Assembly: GCA_017541565.1 (NCBI GenBank)
Contig: JAFXYU010000089.1
Coordinates: forward strand, 1 to 11,906
Length of the DNA: 11,906 bases
Reading direction: 5' to 3'
Source of the DNA: a bacterium
Lineage (GTDB): Bacteria > Cyanobacteriota > Vampirovibrionia > Gastranaerophilales > Gastranaerophilaceae
The translations under genes and the position numbers were made by a program. This document shows, piece by piece, positions 1-6,981 of the stretch. Position 1 is the stretch's first letter, and the number at the start of each line of letters is the position of its first letter. A model generated the notes under the pieces. That model did not search any database, was not told where the DNA came from, and was given only the letters and a program-made list of their open reading frames with translations.

Positions 1-657
1 ATATGTATCAGGGAACGGTTCATTTCTTAGGGTGAAATGCCACCACTCGGAATCTATACCGTCAAATCCCGCTTTTATCATTGCATCGTGCAAAATTTTT
101 CTGTTCTGTTTTTGTTTTTTGGTCAACTTTTTGTAATCGGGATGAGAAATTTCGCTGAATAAATCAAATGTTCCGCCCATATCAACAAAAGAGCCGTCTT
201 TTTTAATCAAAGTCAAATCGACCGTCGAACCTCTTGTGTGAGAAGATTTTGTTGCGATATAACCACCCGCAACCAAATCGGATTTTTTTAAATCAGGGTA
301 GAAATCCTTATCTCCGGCATTAACAGGGTCATTTATCCAAACAACAAAATTATCAACCGCTTTTTGGGGTCTGCAAGTATCCCAAATAAGCAATCTGTAT
401 CCCTGTTTTCTCAAATCCTCTGCCGCAACAGACAATGCACTTAGTCCTTCCTTTGTCATATATGCAACCGGCGCTTTGTACCCGTTTATTCTGCTTCCCG
501 TAAAATTATTTGAAGAGTAATAGCGCATATCATACGCCGCATCATCAATTACGCTTGATACTTTTGCAAAATCACTTTTATCATAAGAAATTTGTGATGC
601 TAATGTTACCTGTACAAAACTGAACAGCAAAAACATAATTAAAAATATTTTTCTCAT
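1..657 (-). CDS. D-alanyl-D-alanine dipeptidase (VanX/DdpX type, peptidase M15D), exported, 3' end cut by window edge
   Basis: Zinc dipeptidase predicted to split D-Ala-D-Ala. The 219 visible codons begin with a signal peptide: basic start MRK, then a hydrophobic stretch to about residue 19 ending TLA-SQ, so it should act outside the cytoplasm. The M15D residues are all present: H140 and D147 in SSHTRGSTVDL and H207 in DSEWWH (zinc ligands), E204 as catalytic base, and R96 in the DTCRP segment matching VanX Arg71. The frame is open at base 1. The last visible residues, FPDTY, match the point in VanX where only a few residues remain, so little is missing. The start is supported by a GAGGG ribosome binding site just upstream. 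It follows the PAP2 gene by 34 bases with no terminator between, so the two are probably cotranscribed. Cytoplasmic VanX proteins confer vancomycin resistance, but no vanH or vanA partner is seen. A wall-turnover or nutrient role, as for exported PcgL-type dipeptidases, is more likely. Confidence 0.93.
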   Translation of the reverse strand, partial: MRKIFLIMFLLFSFVQVTLASQISYDKSDFAKVSSVIDDAAYDMRYYSSNNFTGSRINGYKAPVAYMTKEGLSALSVAAEDLRKQGYRLLIWDTCRPQKAVDNFVVWINDPVNAGDKDFYPDLKKSDLVAGGYIATKSSHTRGSTVDLTLIKKDGSFVDMGGTFDLFSEISHPDYKKLTKKQKQNRKILHDAMIKAGFDGIDSEWWHFTLRNEPFPDTY

Positions 658-691
658 TTTCCCTCACAACTTTTTATTTTGATTTTCTTAT

Positions 692-1681
692 TTATACCTT
701 TTTCAACAATTTTCCAAAATGAATAAAAATTATCGGATAAACAAATGTTATTACGAATCCCATTGAGAACGTTAGAACCATTGCAACTTTTGTATCTACA
801 ATATTCATTATCAAAAATTCAAGCAATACTTTCATCATTGTAAGAGTGATGATTGCACCGATTATTCCTCTTAATATACGACGTTTAACCGAAACTTCTT
901 TCGGATTAAACGGGAAAAATCTTCTGCACAAAAAGCATCCGTTCAAAAGTCCCAGAGCAAATCCGTACACGACACAAGTAACATATATTTGTTTATAAGG
1001 GTTAACAAGAATTTCACCCCCGATATAATCAATTCTGTAATTATTAAAATAACAAACATAAATCAATGCTAAAACAGCAAAAACATTAATTGCAAGAGCT
1101 AAATACAAATATCTGTTTTTATCTTTTTCTGCCCAATCTATTATTTTGTTTATGATAAATATAAGCGTAAATCCTATCAGAAGTCCGGCAACTACATCCT
1201 GAGGAGTATGTACTCCAAGCCACAATCTTGAAAATCCGATAAGCAAAACTAAACCGATAAGCAGAAAGCAAAGAGTTTTTTTGTTTTTCAAAAGATATGC
1301 AACTCCGCCCAAAACAGATGAACTCATTGCGGAATGACCGCTCGGAAAAGAATACCCTTTTGCATACGGAATCGCAAGTTTGGACGGACAAATTCTTTCA
1401 TCCAATACCCAAGGACGGTAAACACAAGCCAACATTTTAAATAAGTGGGCAACAAAGATATTCACTCCTTCAAGAGATAACAAATATACCCCTGCTCTAA
1501 AATCCACACACCAATACGCAATTGCGCATATTATGGTCGGAAGCCAAAATTCACCGAATATTGTGATTGATAAAAAGAACTTGTCAAAATTTTCCAAATA
1601 ACCTGTCCTGTAATTTTGCAAAAACAGCAAAAAATCCGTCTGTGGTCCTATCCAACTCGGATTTGATAAACAATCAATCAT
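692..1681 (-). CDS. PAP2-family integral membrane phosphatase
   Basis: Predicted lipid phosphate or pyrophosphate phosphatase, 329 residues. All three PAP2 signatures are intact: K82-x6-R89-P90, P113-S-G-H116, and S151-R152-x5-H158-x3-D162, so the enzyme should be active; H116 and H158 are the expected proton donor and nucleophile. The first ~180 residues form the usual six-helix PAP2 core. Another ~145 residues add about three or four hydrophobic segments (around 192-213, 233-252, 270-292 and 299-320) beyond that core. The start is fixed by a GGAGG site at 1687-1691, six bases before the ATG, downstream of a plausible promoter. It is the first gene of a two-gene unit with the D-Ala-D-Ala dipeptidase. 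Undecaprenyl-pyrophosphate recycling would fit that partner, but phosphatidate or another prenyl phosphate cannot be excluded from sequence. Confidence 0.92.
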   Translation of the reverse strand: MIDCLSNPSWIGPQTDFLLFLQNYRTGYLENFDKFFLSITIFGEFWLPTIICAIAYWCVDFRAGVYLLSLEGVNIFVAHLFKMLACVYRPWVLDERICPSKLAIPYAKGYSFPSGHSAMSSSVLGGVAYLLKNKKTLCFLLIGLVLLIGFSRLWLGVHTPQDVVAGLLIGFTLIFIINKIIDWAEKDKNRYLYLALAINVFAVLALIYVCYFNNYRIDYIGGEILVNPYKQIYVTCVVYGFALGLLNGCFLCRRFFPFNPKEVSVKRRILRGIIGAIITLTMMKVLLEFLIMNIVDTKVAMVLTFSMGFVITFVYPIIFIHFGKLLKKV

Positions 1682-1700
1682 AAATGCCTCCGATTAATTT

Positions 1701-1729
1701 ATTTTAACAAAAACAAATTTCTTTGTCCT
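1701..1729 (-). promoter_or_regulatory. Candidate sigma70-type promoter for the PAP2-dipeptidase unit
   Basis: Reading the minus strand: -35 AGGACA (rc of 1724-1729; four of six consensus), spacer of exactly 17 bases, -10 TAAAAT (rc of 1701-1706; five of six). Predicted transcription start is near 1695, leaving a 5' leader of about 13 bases that just holds the GGAGG ribosome binding site. Confidence 0.55.
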
Positions 1730-1747
1730 AAATTTTAGATTAACAAT

Positions 1748-1775
1748 TTGACCGAATTAAAAATAACTGTAAAAT
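1748..1775 (+). promoter_or_regulatory. Candidate promoter for the beta-galactosidase gene, possibly giving a leaderless mRNA
   Basis: -35 TTGACC at 1748-1753 (five of six), 16-base spacer, -10 TAAAAT at 1770-1775 (five of six). Normal spacing from the -10 box places the first transcribed base at about 1782-1783, which is the ATG itself. No Shine-Dalgarno sequence precedes that ATG, in line with a leaderless start. Confidence 0.55.
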
Positions 1776-1782
1776 AGAATAT

Positions 1783-4200
1783 ATGGAAATAACTTACGAC
1801 AAATATTCTTTGATGGTCGATGGGAAGAGGGTTTTTATAAAAAGCGGGGCTTTTCACTACTTTAGAACTCCCGGGGAAGAAATGGCTCGCGACCGTTTTA
1901 TGAAAATGAAAGCCGGCGGATACAATACCGTTGATATTTATTTCAATTGGAATTATCACAGCCCCAAACAAGGAGTGTACGATTTTTCCGGAATAAAAGA
2001 TGTAAGAAAAGTACTAAAAGCCGCTAAAGATGCTGGTTTGTTCGTAATAGCACGCCCCGGACCATTTATTAATGCAGAAGTTAATGCCGGCGGACTTCCG
2101 TTTTGGCTTTTAAAAATGGAAGATGTTATTCCGAGAAACAGAGTCGGAACAGAATACAAATATTCCGAAAAATATATGGAATACATTACCGAATGGTATG
2201 ACCAAATTATCCCCATCATAAGAGAGTTTGACAACGTAATCCTTTTCCAAATAGAAAACGAATACGCAACTGATACTATGGAAGAAGATTACATGTGCCA
2301 ACTTTACAAAATGGCAAGAGAAAGGGGAATAAAATGCCCTATTTTCCATAATGACGCATATTTTGCAGGACTTTGGGCAAATTGCGTAGACATTTATGCA
2401 CTTGACCTATACCCCTACATAAATCCTAATCAGAATTGGAGGCAGGATAATTTCTGTTTCGACACTCTCGATAATGTCGAAGATATTTTTCGATGCGCAA
2501 AAGAAGATTCCCCCCCTTTTATTGCCGAAATGCAGTCCGGTTGGTTCGACAAATGGGATGGCTCGGGTTATCAACATATAAGAGAGGCTCTTGGTGATGA
2601 ACACATAAATATTATGAATAAAACTGCGCTTTCTCAGGGAGTAACACTATTTAATCACTACCTTGCCGTCGGCGGAACAAACTGGGCAGATTTGGCTTGC
2701 GACGAAGTTTACACAAGTTACGAATTTACCGCTCCGATTGATGAATTTGGAGTTATTCAAAGTAATTTTTACAAAGCAAAAGAGTTAAACTACTTTGTTG
2801 ATTCTTTTGAATTTACCAAAACAGAACCAAAAGATTTCGACTTTTATCAGGAAAACATTTATGCAAAAATGCGTCATGATTTGATTAATGACTGTGACTG
2901 GCTGTTTTTGAGGAATTTGAACCAAGACGAAACCACTATTGAACTTCCGTTTGATAAATCCGTTCGTTTAAAGTCCTGCGATATGAAAATTTGTCCGGTT
3001 AATCTTAAACTCCTTGGATGCGACATAGAGTTCTCAGATGTTGAATTTTTCTCAAGACTCAAAAACGAAAACGAAGAAGCAATTTTTATGATATCCGACA
3101 AGGATGCAAATGTTTACTTATCGGATGGTACAGTAATTTCCGGCGACCAAAAAGATTTTGCAAACTTCTCCTATGAACGCAACGGCAAAAAAACTCAGAT
3201 TATTTTTCTGACCAAGCATCTTGCAGACAGAAGTTGGTTTCTCGGTGACAAAATGATATTTAATGCAGACTATGTTCTTCCTAACGGCGCTGTCGCAGTA
3301 GAAAAAAATACAGAAATTGCATATTATGATTTGAAATATAAATTCGGAAAGAAAAACTGTATCATAAATGAATTTTCAAAAGGGCCCGATGTCGAAGAAC
3401 TGAAAATATCAAATGTAGAATTCTGTTCTCCCGAAATAGATACCGACTATGACTATTCAAACTGGAAAAAGATTGTTTCAAAAACTGACGCATTTTCCTG
3501 CGATATTTATGACGAGTTTATTTGGTACAAAGCACAAATTCCAGATAATCTTACAGAAATCACACTGAGTGCAAGACACCTTTTTGCAGTCTACATCAAC
3601 GGAAAAGAAGTAATAAACCGAAACAGTTATAAATTGGAAAAACTTCAGGAAGTGCCTGAAACAATATCGGTATCATTAAATAAAACCATATTAAATCGTG
3701 AATTGAATGAACTCACAATACTTGTCCAAAACCTTGGTTTTGACAAAGGTTTCTCCGGCGATACAAACAATCCGAGGGGACTTGTATTCTTTGAAACAAC
3801 ACCTCAAATTCCTGTGGAATTTTATGTCTGTGAAAAACTTGCACCTGAGCGTACAAAAAAAAGTGAAAGTGACAATCCTTACCTTGCAAAAATTACGGCT
3901 AATTTTGATGTTGAAATAAAAAGCAACGTATTTTTTGCAAAATATATTTCGTTTGAAGATTTTAGATGCAGACGTGCAACAATTTTTCTTAACGGAGTAA
4001 AAATCGGACGATACATAAAGCGCAGACATGTTCAGGATAAATTTTATCTTATAAACGAGTTTTTAAAACCGCATAATACGTTGGAAATAGTGGTCTGGGA
4101 AAAAGACAGAAACGTAAAATCCGCATGGGGATTTAAATCTGACTTAAAAAATGTTAGAATATTATTAGGAACATTCAAAATTTGTCAATTGTTTAAATAA
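1783..4200 (+). CDS. Beta-galactosidase, glycoside hydrolase family 35
   Basis: Retaining exo-beta-galactosidase, 805 residues. An N-terminal TIM barrel covers about residues 1-335, with family hallmarks SGAFHYFRTP (21-30) and ARPGPFINAE (90-99). The acid/base is E160 in QIENEY, and the likely nucleophile is E249 in FIAEMQSGWFD. A beta domain follows (about 340-530), then two jelly-roll modules: about 555-680, containing FAVYINGKEV, and about 695-805, containing FLNGVKIGRY. This is the large multi-domain form of the family. There is no signal peptide or membrane segment, so it should act in the cytoplasm on imported galactosides. The ATG at 1783 is the only sensible start: an in-frame stop lies at 1741, no ATG, GTG or TTG falls between, and the barrel's first strand begins straight after. 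The start lacks a ribosome binding site. The next gene begins 15 bases after the stop. Exact substrate (lactose, galacto-oligosaccharide, glycan end) is not readable. Confidence 0.93.
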   Translation: MEITYDKYSLMVDGKRVFIKSGAFHYFRTPGEEMARDRFMKMKAGGYNTVDIYFNWNYHSPKQGVYDFSGIKDVRKVLKAAKDAGLFVIARPGPFINAEVNAGGLPFWLLKMEDVIPRNRVGTEYKYSEKYMEYITEWYDQIIPIIREFDNVILFQIENEYATDTMEEDYMCQLYKMARERGIKCPIFHNDAYFAGLWANCVDIYALDLYPYINPNQNWRQDNFCFDTLDNVEDIFRCAKEDSPPFIAEMQSGWFDKWDGSGYQHIREALGDEHINIMNKTALSQGVTLFNHYLAVGGTNWADLACDEVYTSYEFTAPIDEFGVIQSNFYKAKELNYFVDSFEFTKTEPKDFDFYQENIYAKMRHDLINDCDWLFLRNLNQDETTIELPFDKSVRLKSCDMKICPVNLKLLGCDIEFSDVEFFSRLKNENEEAIFMISDKDANVYLSDGTVISGDQKDFANFSYERNGKKTQIIFLTKHLADRSWFLGDKMIFNADYVLPNGAVAVEKNTEIAYYDLKYKFGKKNCIINEFSKGPDVEELKISNVEFCSPEIDTDYDYSNWKKIVSKTDAFSCDIYDEFIWYKAQIPDNLTEITLSARHLFAVYINGKEVINRNSYKLEKLQEVPETISVSLNKTILNRELNELTILVQNLGFDKGFSGDTNNPRGLVFFETTPQIPVEFYVCEKLAPERTKKSESDNPYLAKITANFDVEIKSNVFFAKYISFEDFRCRRATIFLNGVKIGRYIKRRHVQDKFYLINEFLKPHNTLEIVVWEKDRNVKSAWGFKSDLKNVRILLGTFKICQLFK

Positions 4201-4215
4201 GATGAGGTATAAATT

Positions 4216-4581
4216 ATGGTTGTAGTCCCCGAATTTTTGATTAAAAGAATTTACCAAAAAGGTTCGTTAAAGAAACTTGAAAACGGAGCAAGCGTCGTTT
4301 TAAAAAATGTTTTAGGACCGGGTTTAATCAGCGGATTCAGTTATGTCAAAATCAATGACGTTGTATACGAGCCAAAAGATGTCAAATTTATTACCAACGG
4401 AATAGAAGTTACGGGAGAAGAAGTTTCCGAAGACAATCCCGTCGTATTCAGATTGGGACAATCCGGAACTCTCGTTATGACAGGTCAAAGTTGTGTAATC
4501 GAAGGCAAAAATACGATAGAAATCGCAGCCCTCAACCCCGAAGCAGGCAAGGTTCAACTTAATACGGAAGATATGGCATAA
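4216..4581 (+). CDS. Conserved-looking 121-residue protein of unknown function
   Basis: Small soluble protein without signal peptide or membrane helix. It begins MVVVPEFLIKRIYQKGSLKK and continues with alternating short beta-type segments (VVLKNVLGPGLISG at about 27-40, VVFRLGQSGTLVMTG at 76-90), suggesting an all-beta fold. From memory, similar short proteins with a PxFLxxRxYxKGSL start are often labelled hydroxymethylglutaryl-CoA reductase in databases. The size and absence of any reductase or NAD-binding motif make that label untrustworthy, so I assign no function. A good ribosome binding site (GAGG at 4204-4207) lies eight bases before the ATG. The gene starts 15 bases after the beta-galactosidase stop on the same strand with no terminator, so it is very likely cotranscribed with it. 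Whether it works with the hydrolase is unknown. Confidence 0.8.
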   Translation: MVVVPEFLIKRIYQKGSLKKLENGASVVLKNVLGPGLISGFSYVKINDVVYEPKDVKFITNGIEVTGEEVSEDNPVVFRLGQSGTLVMTGQSCVIEGKNTIEIAALNPEAGKVQLNTEDMA

Positions 4582-4607
4582 GTTCTGTGTTTATCTAAAA
4601 TATCAGA

Positions 4608-4739
4608 TTAATACTCGGATGCAAATCCCTTAACAATCATTGTCAAAACTTTTTCAATAAATTCTACTTTCTCCTTGCAGAATTTTACGTCTTTTTCTAT
4701 GCTGGAATCAAGTTTCATTTGTTTTTCAGTATGTTCCAT
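4608..4739 (-). CDS. Possible 43-residue small protein
   Basis: Minus-strand ORF starting MEHTEKQMKLDSSIEKD and ending KGFASEY, in the spacer between two convergent units. Support: a GAGGTG ribosome binding site (rc of 4744-4749) well placed before the ATG, a TATAAT box about 35 bases upstream, and an amphipathic, lysine/glutamate-rich composition that looks like a real helical peptide rather than random translation. It has one cysteine (C21) and no strong membrane segment, though VLTMIV near 31-36 is hydrophobic. The family is unrecognised. It faces the 121-residue gene tail to tail, 26 bases from that gene's stop. Length alone makes it uncertain. Confidence 0.55.
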   Translation of the reverse strand: MEHTEKQMKLDSSIEKDVKFCKEKVEFIEKVLTMIVKGFASEY

Positions 4740-4773
4740 AATACACCTCTAAACTGCGATATTTATCCTACAA

Positions 4774-4779
4774 ATTATA
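4774..4779 (-). promoter_or_regulatory. Candidate -10 box for the 43-residue ORF
   Basis: Perfect TATAAT on the minus strand. No convincing -35 box at 16-18 bases; GTTTTG at 16 bases is the best on offer. Predicted start near 4768 would leave a leader of about 29 bases that includes the GAGGTG site. Confidence 0.35.
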
Positions 4780-4840
4780 TATCGGCATTTTTCTCCAAAA
4801 CTTTAGTCATTTTTTTAATTTTGTTACACAAATTTACAAT

Positions 4841-4881
4841 TTAAAACGGATTGTGCTTGTAATTAACACAATCCGTTTTAA
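4841..4881. terminator. Bidirectional intrinsic terminator, perfect 15-bp stem
   Basis: The arm at 4841-4855 (TTAAAACGGATTGTG) is the exact reverse complement of 4867-4881, with an 11-base loop. The CGG/CCG core is flanked by A-runs and T-runs in the arms, so both strands read as hairpin plus U tract. It lies 19 bases beyond the stop of the GlpT-type antiporter (minus strand), for which it is the obvious terminator. It would also stop rightward readthrough from the beta-galactosidase unit. Confidence 0.85.
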
Positions 4882-4900
4882 AAATTTATTCAGATTATAT

Positions 4901-6286
4901 TTATTTCTTAGGCTCTTTTTTTAGAAGTATCAAACAAATACCCAGAGAAATCAATGCAGATAAAATCCAGAAGTTTATTGCACTGTTCCAAGAGAATTTA
5001 TCAATAATAAAGCCGGTTCCTATGCCTGAAAGTATTGAACCTATGTAGCCAAACATTCCGCAAAATCCTGTTACAGCGGATGCAACTTTTTTAGAACTTG
5101 ATTCAACTGCAGACAACCCTCCGATTAAAACCTGTGGTCCGCAAGTAAATACACCTATTGCAGAAACATAAACATAGTCCATCATCGGGAATTGATTGAC
5201 TTTGAACAAATATATGCATACAGCCAAAAGTGTTAGACATATAATATTAACAGGCGCTCTTCTGCCTTTAAAGAATTTATCGGAAACAAAGCCTGCACCT
5301 ATTGTTCCCAATACACCGACCAATGGCAGAAAACTTATTATCTTTGCCGCATCACTAATCGTGTAGTGTTTCATATCAACTTGATACATTACAAGCCAGT
5401 CTATTGTTCCGTATCTTACGACATAAACAAAAATATATGCAATCGCAAGAAGCCAAACCGTAGGATTTTTGATAATGTATTTTTTGAAAATATCTTTATA
5501 TGTATAATTGTCTTCCTCATCAGATTCCTTCACAGGCTCAACATAATCGGGATCTTTGTATTTTTCGATATCCGGTAAACCTATACTTGTCGGCTTATCC
5601 TGAAGATTTTTATAAAAGAAATAGCAAAAAATCATAGCAAAAATTGCCGGAACATAAAACACTGATTCCCATCCGTAGTGAGTAATCAAAAATCCGGAAA
5701 GAATCATACTTATATATGTACCAATTTCATGTGATGATGACCAAAGCGACCATTTCACACCGCGCTCTTTATTTGCAAACCAGTAAGAAAGGTTTTTTGC
5801 AATCGGCGGAAATCCCATTGATTGAAACCAGCCGTTTACACCCCAAAAGAATGCCAAAAGCCACAACAGAATTGAAATCGGCGGCAAACCAAAAAATGTA
5901 ATTTCTGTCGGCACAAAATGCGCACAAACGACAAACAGAATATTCACCAATGCGGAAATAAAAAGTGCCGTAGGCAAAATTTTCTTTGCGTTTGTATTAT
6001 CCGCAATAATTCCGTTAATAAATTTACCTGCCGCGTATGAAAAATACAGAGAACTTCCCAATAGACCGAGTTCAAGTTTACTGTACCCCAATGCTTCCTG
6101 AATAGCAGGAAGTGCTACCGAAATATTCTTGCGGCAGGTATAAAAAATAATGTACCCGAAGAACATTGATAAAAACAATCTCATTCTCCACATAGCATAC
6201 GTTTTATCGATAACCTCAGCATCCGTAATCGGCTCGGCAGGTGCAGGCTCTTTATAAAAATCTTTTAGTCTGTTCAAAATTCCCAT
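4901..6286 (-). CDS. Organophosphate:phosphate antiporter (GlpT/UhpT family, major facilitator superfamily)
   Basis: Inner-membrane exchanger of inorganic phosphate for a phosphorylated compound, 461 residues with about 12 membrane helices; normal family length. It aligns by eye with E. coli GlpT along its length. The substrate-phosphate arginines are conserved: R52 in FYTCRKN (GlpT Arg45) and R291 in FVYVVRYGTIDW (GlpT Arg269). H186 in SSSHEIG matches GlpT His165. The family signature region reads GWFQSMGFPPIAK (152-164), where GlpT has GWFQGMGWPPCGR. The N-terminal ~30 residues are proline- and acid-rich and cytoplasmic. The central loop (about 228-272) is acidic. Glycerol-3-phosphate is the first guess, but hexose phosphates or phosphoglycerate are possible, so no gene symbol is given. 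The ATG has an AAGAGGA site nine bases upstream. It lies 74 bases after the membrane-pair genes and may have its own promoter. Confidence 0.9.
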   Translation of the reverse strand: MGILNRLKDFYKEPAPAEPITDAEVIDKTYAMWRMRLFLSMFFGYIIFYTCRKNISVALPAIQEALGYSKLELGLLGSSLYFSYAAGKFINGIIADNTNAKKILPTALFISALVNILFVVCAHFVPTEITFFGLPPISILLWLLAFFWGVNGWFQSMGFPPIAKNLSYWFANKERGVKWSLWSSSHEIGTYISMILSGFLITHYGWESVFYVPAIFAMIFCYFFYKNLQDKPTSIGLPDIEKYKDPDYVEPVKESDEEDNYTYKDIFKKYIIKNPTVWLLAIAYIFVYVVRYGTIDWLVMYQVDMKHYTISDAAKIISFLPLVGVLGTIGAGFVSDKFFKGRRAPVNIICLTLLAVCIYLFKVNQFPMMDYVYVSAIGVFTCGPQVLIGGLSAVESSSKKVASAVTGFCGMFGYIGSILSGIGTGFIIDKFSWNSAINFWILSALISLGICLILLKKEPKK

Positions 6287-6318
6287 CTAAAAAAATCCTC
6301 TTCTCAATTCCCTTATAT

Positions 6319-6324
6319 ATTATA
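6319..6324 (-). promoter_or_regulatory. Candidate -10 box for the antiporter gene
   Basis: Perfect TATAAT on the minus strand, in the 74-base gap after the 206-residue gene. The -35 position at 17 bases reads only TATTTT, which is weak. Predicted transcription start near 6312 gives a leader of about 26 bases containing the AAGAGGA ribosome binding site. No clear terminator separates it from the upstream gene, so readthrough is also possible. Confidence 0.4.
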
Positions 6325-6360
6325 ATATGGCACAAAAACAAAAAATAATCTTAAAAATTT

Positions 6361-6981
6361 TTATGCAACAGTCTTAACTTTGTGTTCGGACGTTTTCTGT
6401 TCATTATCAGATTTTGCTTTTTCTAACTTTCCTTTGAAATATGATGCCATTGGAGTTGCAACGAGCGGAGTAATAATTCTCTTTGTCAAAATTTGCATTG
6501 CAATATTTACGGTCAATACGGTGAACCCTAGTCTTGCAAGATCTTTTCTTTGTTTAATTTTTTGTTTTAATAATTTTGAAAATTCTTCATAATTGTGTTT
6601 TTTCTTCATTTCAGCAGTAAGAGATTCAAATGCATCTTTGATAACTTTTTCATCTGTTGAGAAGTATTTTAACTTGGCAAGTTTATTATCAAAAACAGAT
6701 GTAATCAAATCTGCAATACCAAACGACATCAATAATTGAACACCTACGTTCATAATACCATTTGATAAGTCAAGAGCCGCAACGAAACCTCTCTGATCTT
6801 CCGGGATTCTGTCATTATTTAAAGATTGAATTGTATAATATGCACAGTTTACCGCATCTTTTGATACATTTGAAACTGTTGCAATCATTGCAGCTGTTGC
6901 AACGGTTGCTTTTGGGTTAGCAAGTTTTTCACCGATTTTGGATGAATAGAAGGCGTCGATGATTTTTGTGACTTTAGACAT
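6361..6981 (-). CDS. Membrane protein of unknown function, second gene of an overlapping pair
   Basis: 206 residues with no catalytic motif that I can identify. Visible layout: short N-terminal helix; small-residue hydrophobic stretch 25-40 rich in Ala and Thr; longer hydrophobic region 66-98; a charged, lysine-rich helical middle (about 100-148, EMKKKHNYEEFSKLLKQK); hydrophobic segment 149-177 (LGFTVLTVNIAMQI...); and a basic, hydrophilic tail ending VKTVA. It is likely a multi-pass or peripheral inner-membrane protein with cytoplasmic charged loops. It starts at the ATG that shares its A with the upstream gene's TAA, with a strong GGAGGGG site (rc of 6989-6995) seven bases before, so translation is probably coupled and yields matched amounts of both proteins. 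Its style resembles lineage-restricted proteins I associate with gut Melainabacteria; I cannot name a family. Confidence 0.8.
   Translation of the reverse strand: MSKVTKIIDAFYSSKIGEKLANPKATVATAAMIATVSNVSKDAVNCAYYTIQSLNNDRIPEDQRGFVAALDLSNGIMNVGVQLLMSFGIADLITSVFDNKLAKLKYFSTDEKVIKDAFESLTAEMKKKHNYEEFSKLLKQKIKQRKDLARLGFTVLTVNIAMQILTKRIITPLVATPMASYFKGKLEKAKSDNEQKTSEHKVKTVA

Noticed and set aside
1..657. Vancomycin-resistance gene cluster suggested by the VanX-type dipeptidase.
   Set aside because: No D-Ala-D-Lac ligase, VanH-type dehydrogenase or two-component regulator is nearby, and the signal peptide argues against the cytoplasmic resistance role.
3707..4029. Open frames on both strands inside the beta-galactosidase C-terminal region.
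   Set aside because: They overlap a well-supported jelly-roll coding region, have no ribosome binding site, and their translations show no domain-like pattern.
4601..4616. Weak ATCT/AGAT palindrome after the 121-residue gene as its terminator.
   Set aside because: Stem is only four A/T-rich pairs with no U tract; the 4841-4881 hairpin is a far better candidate.
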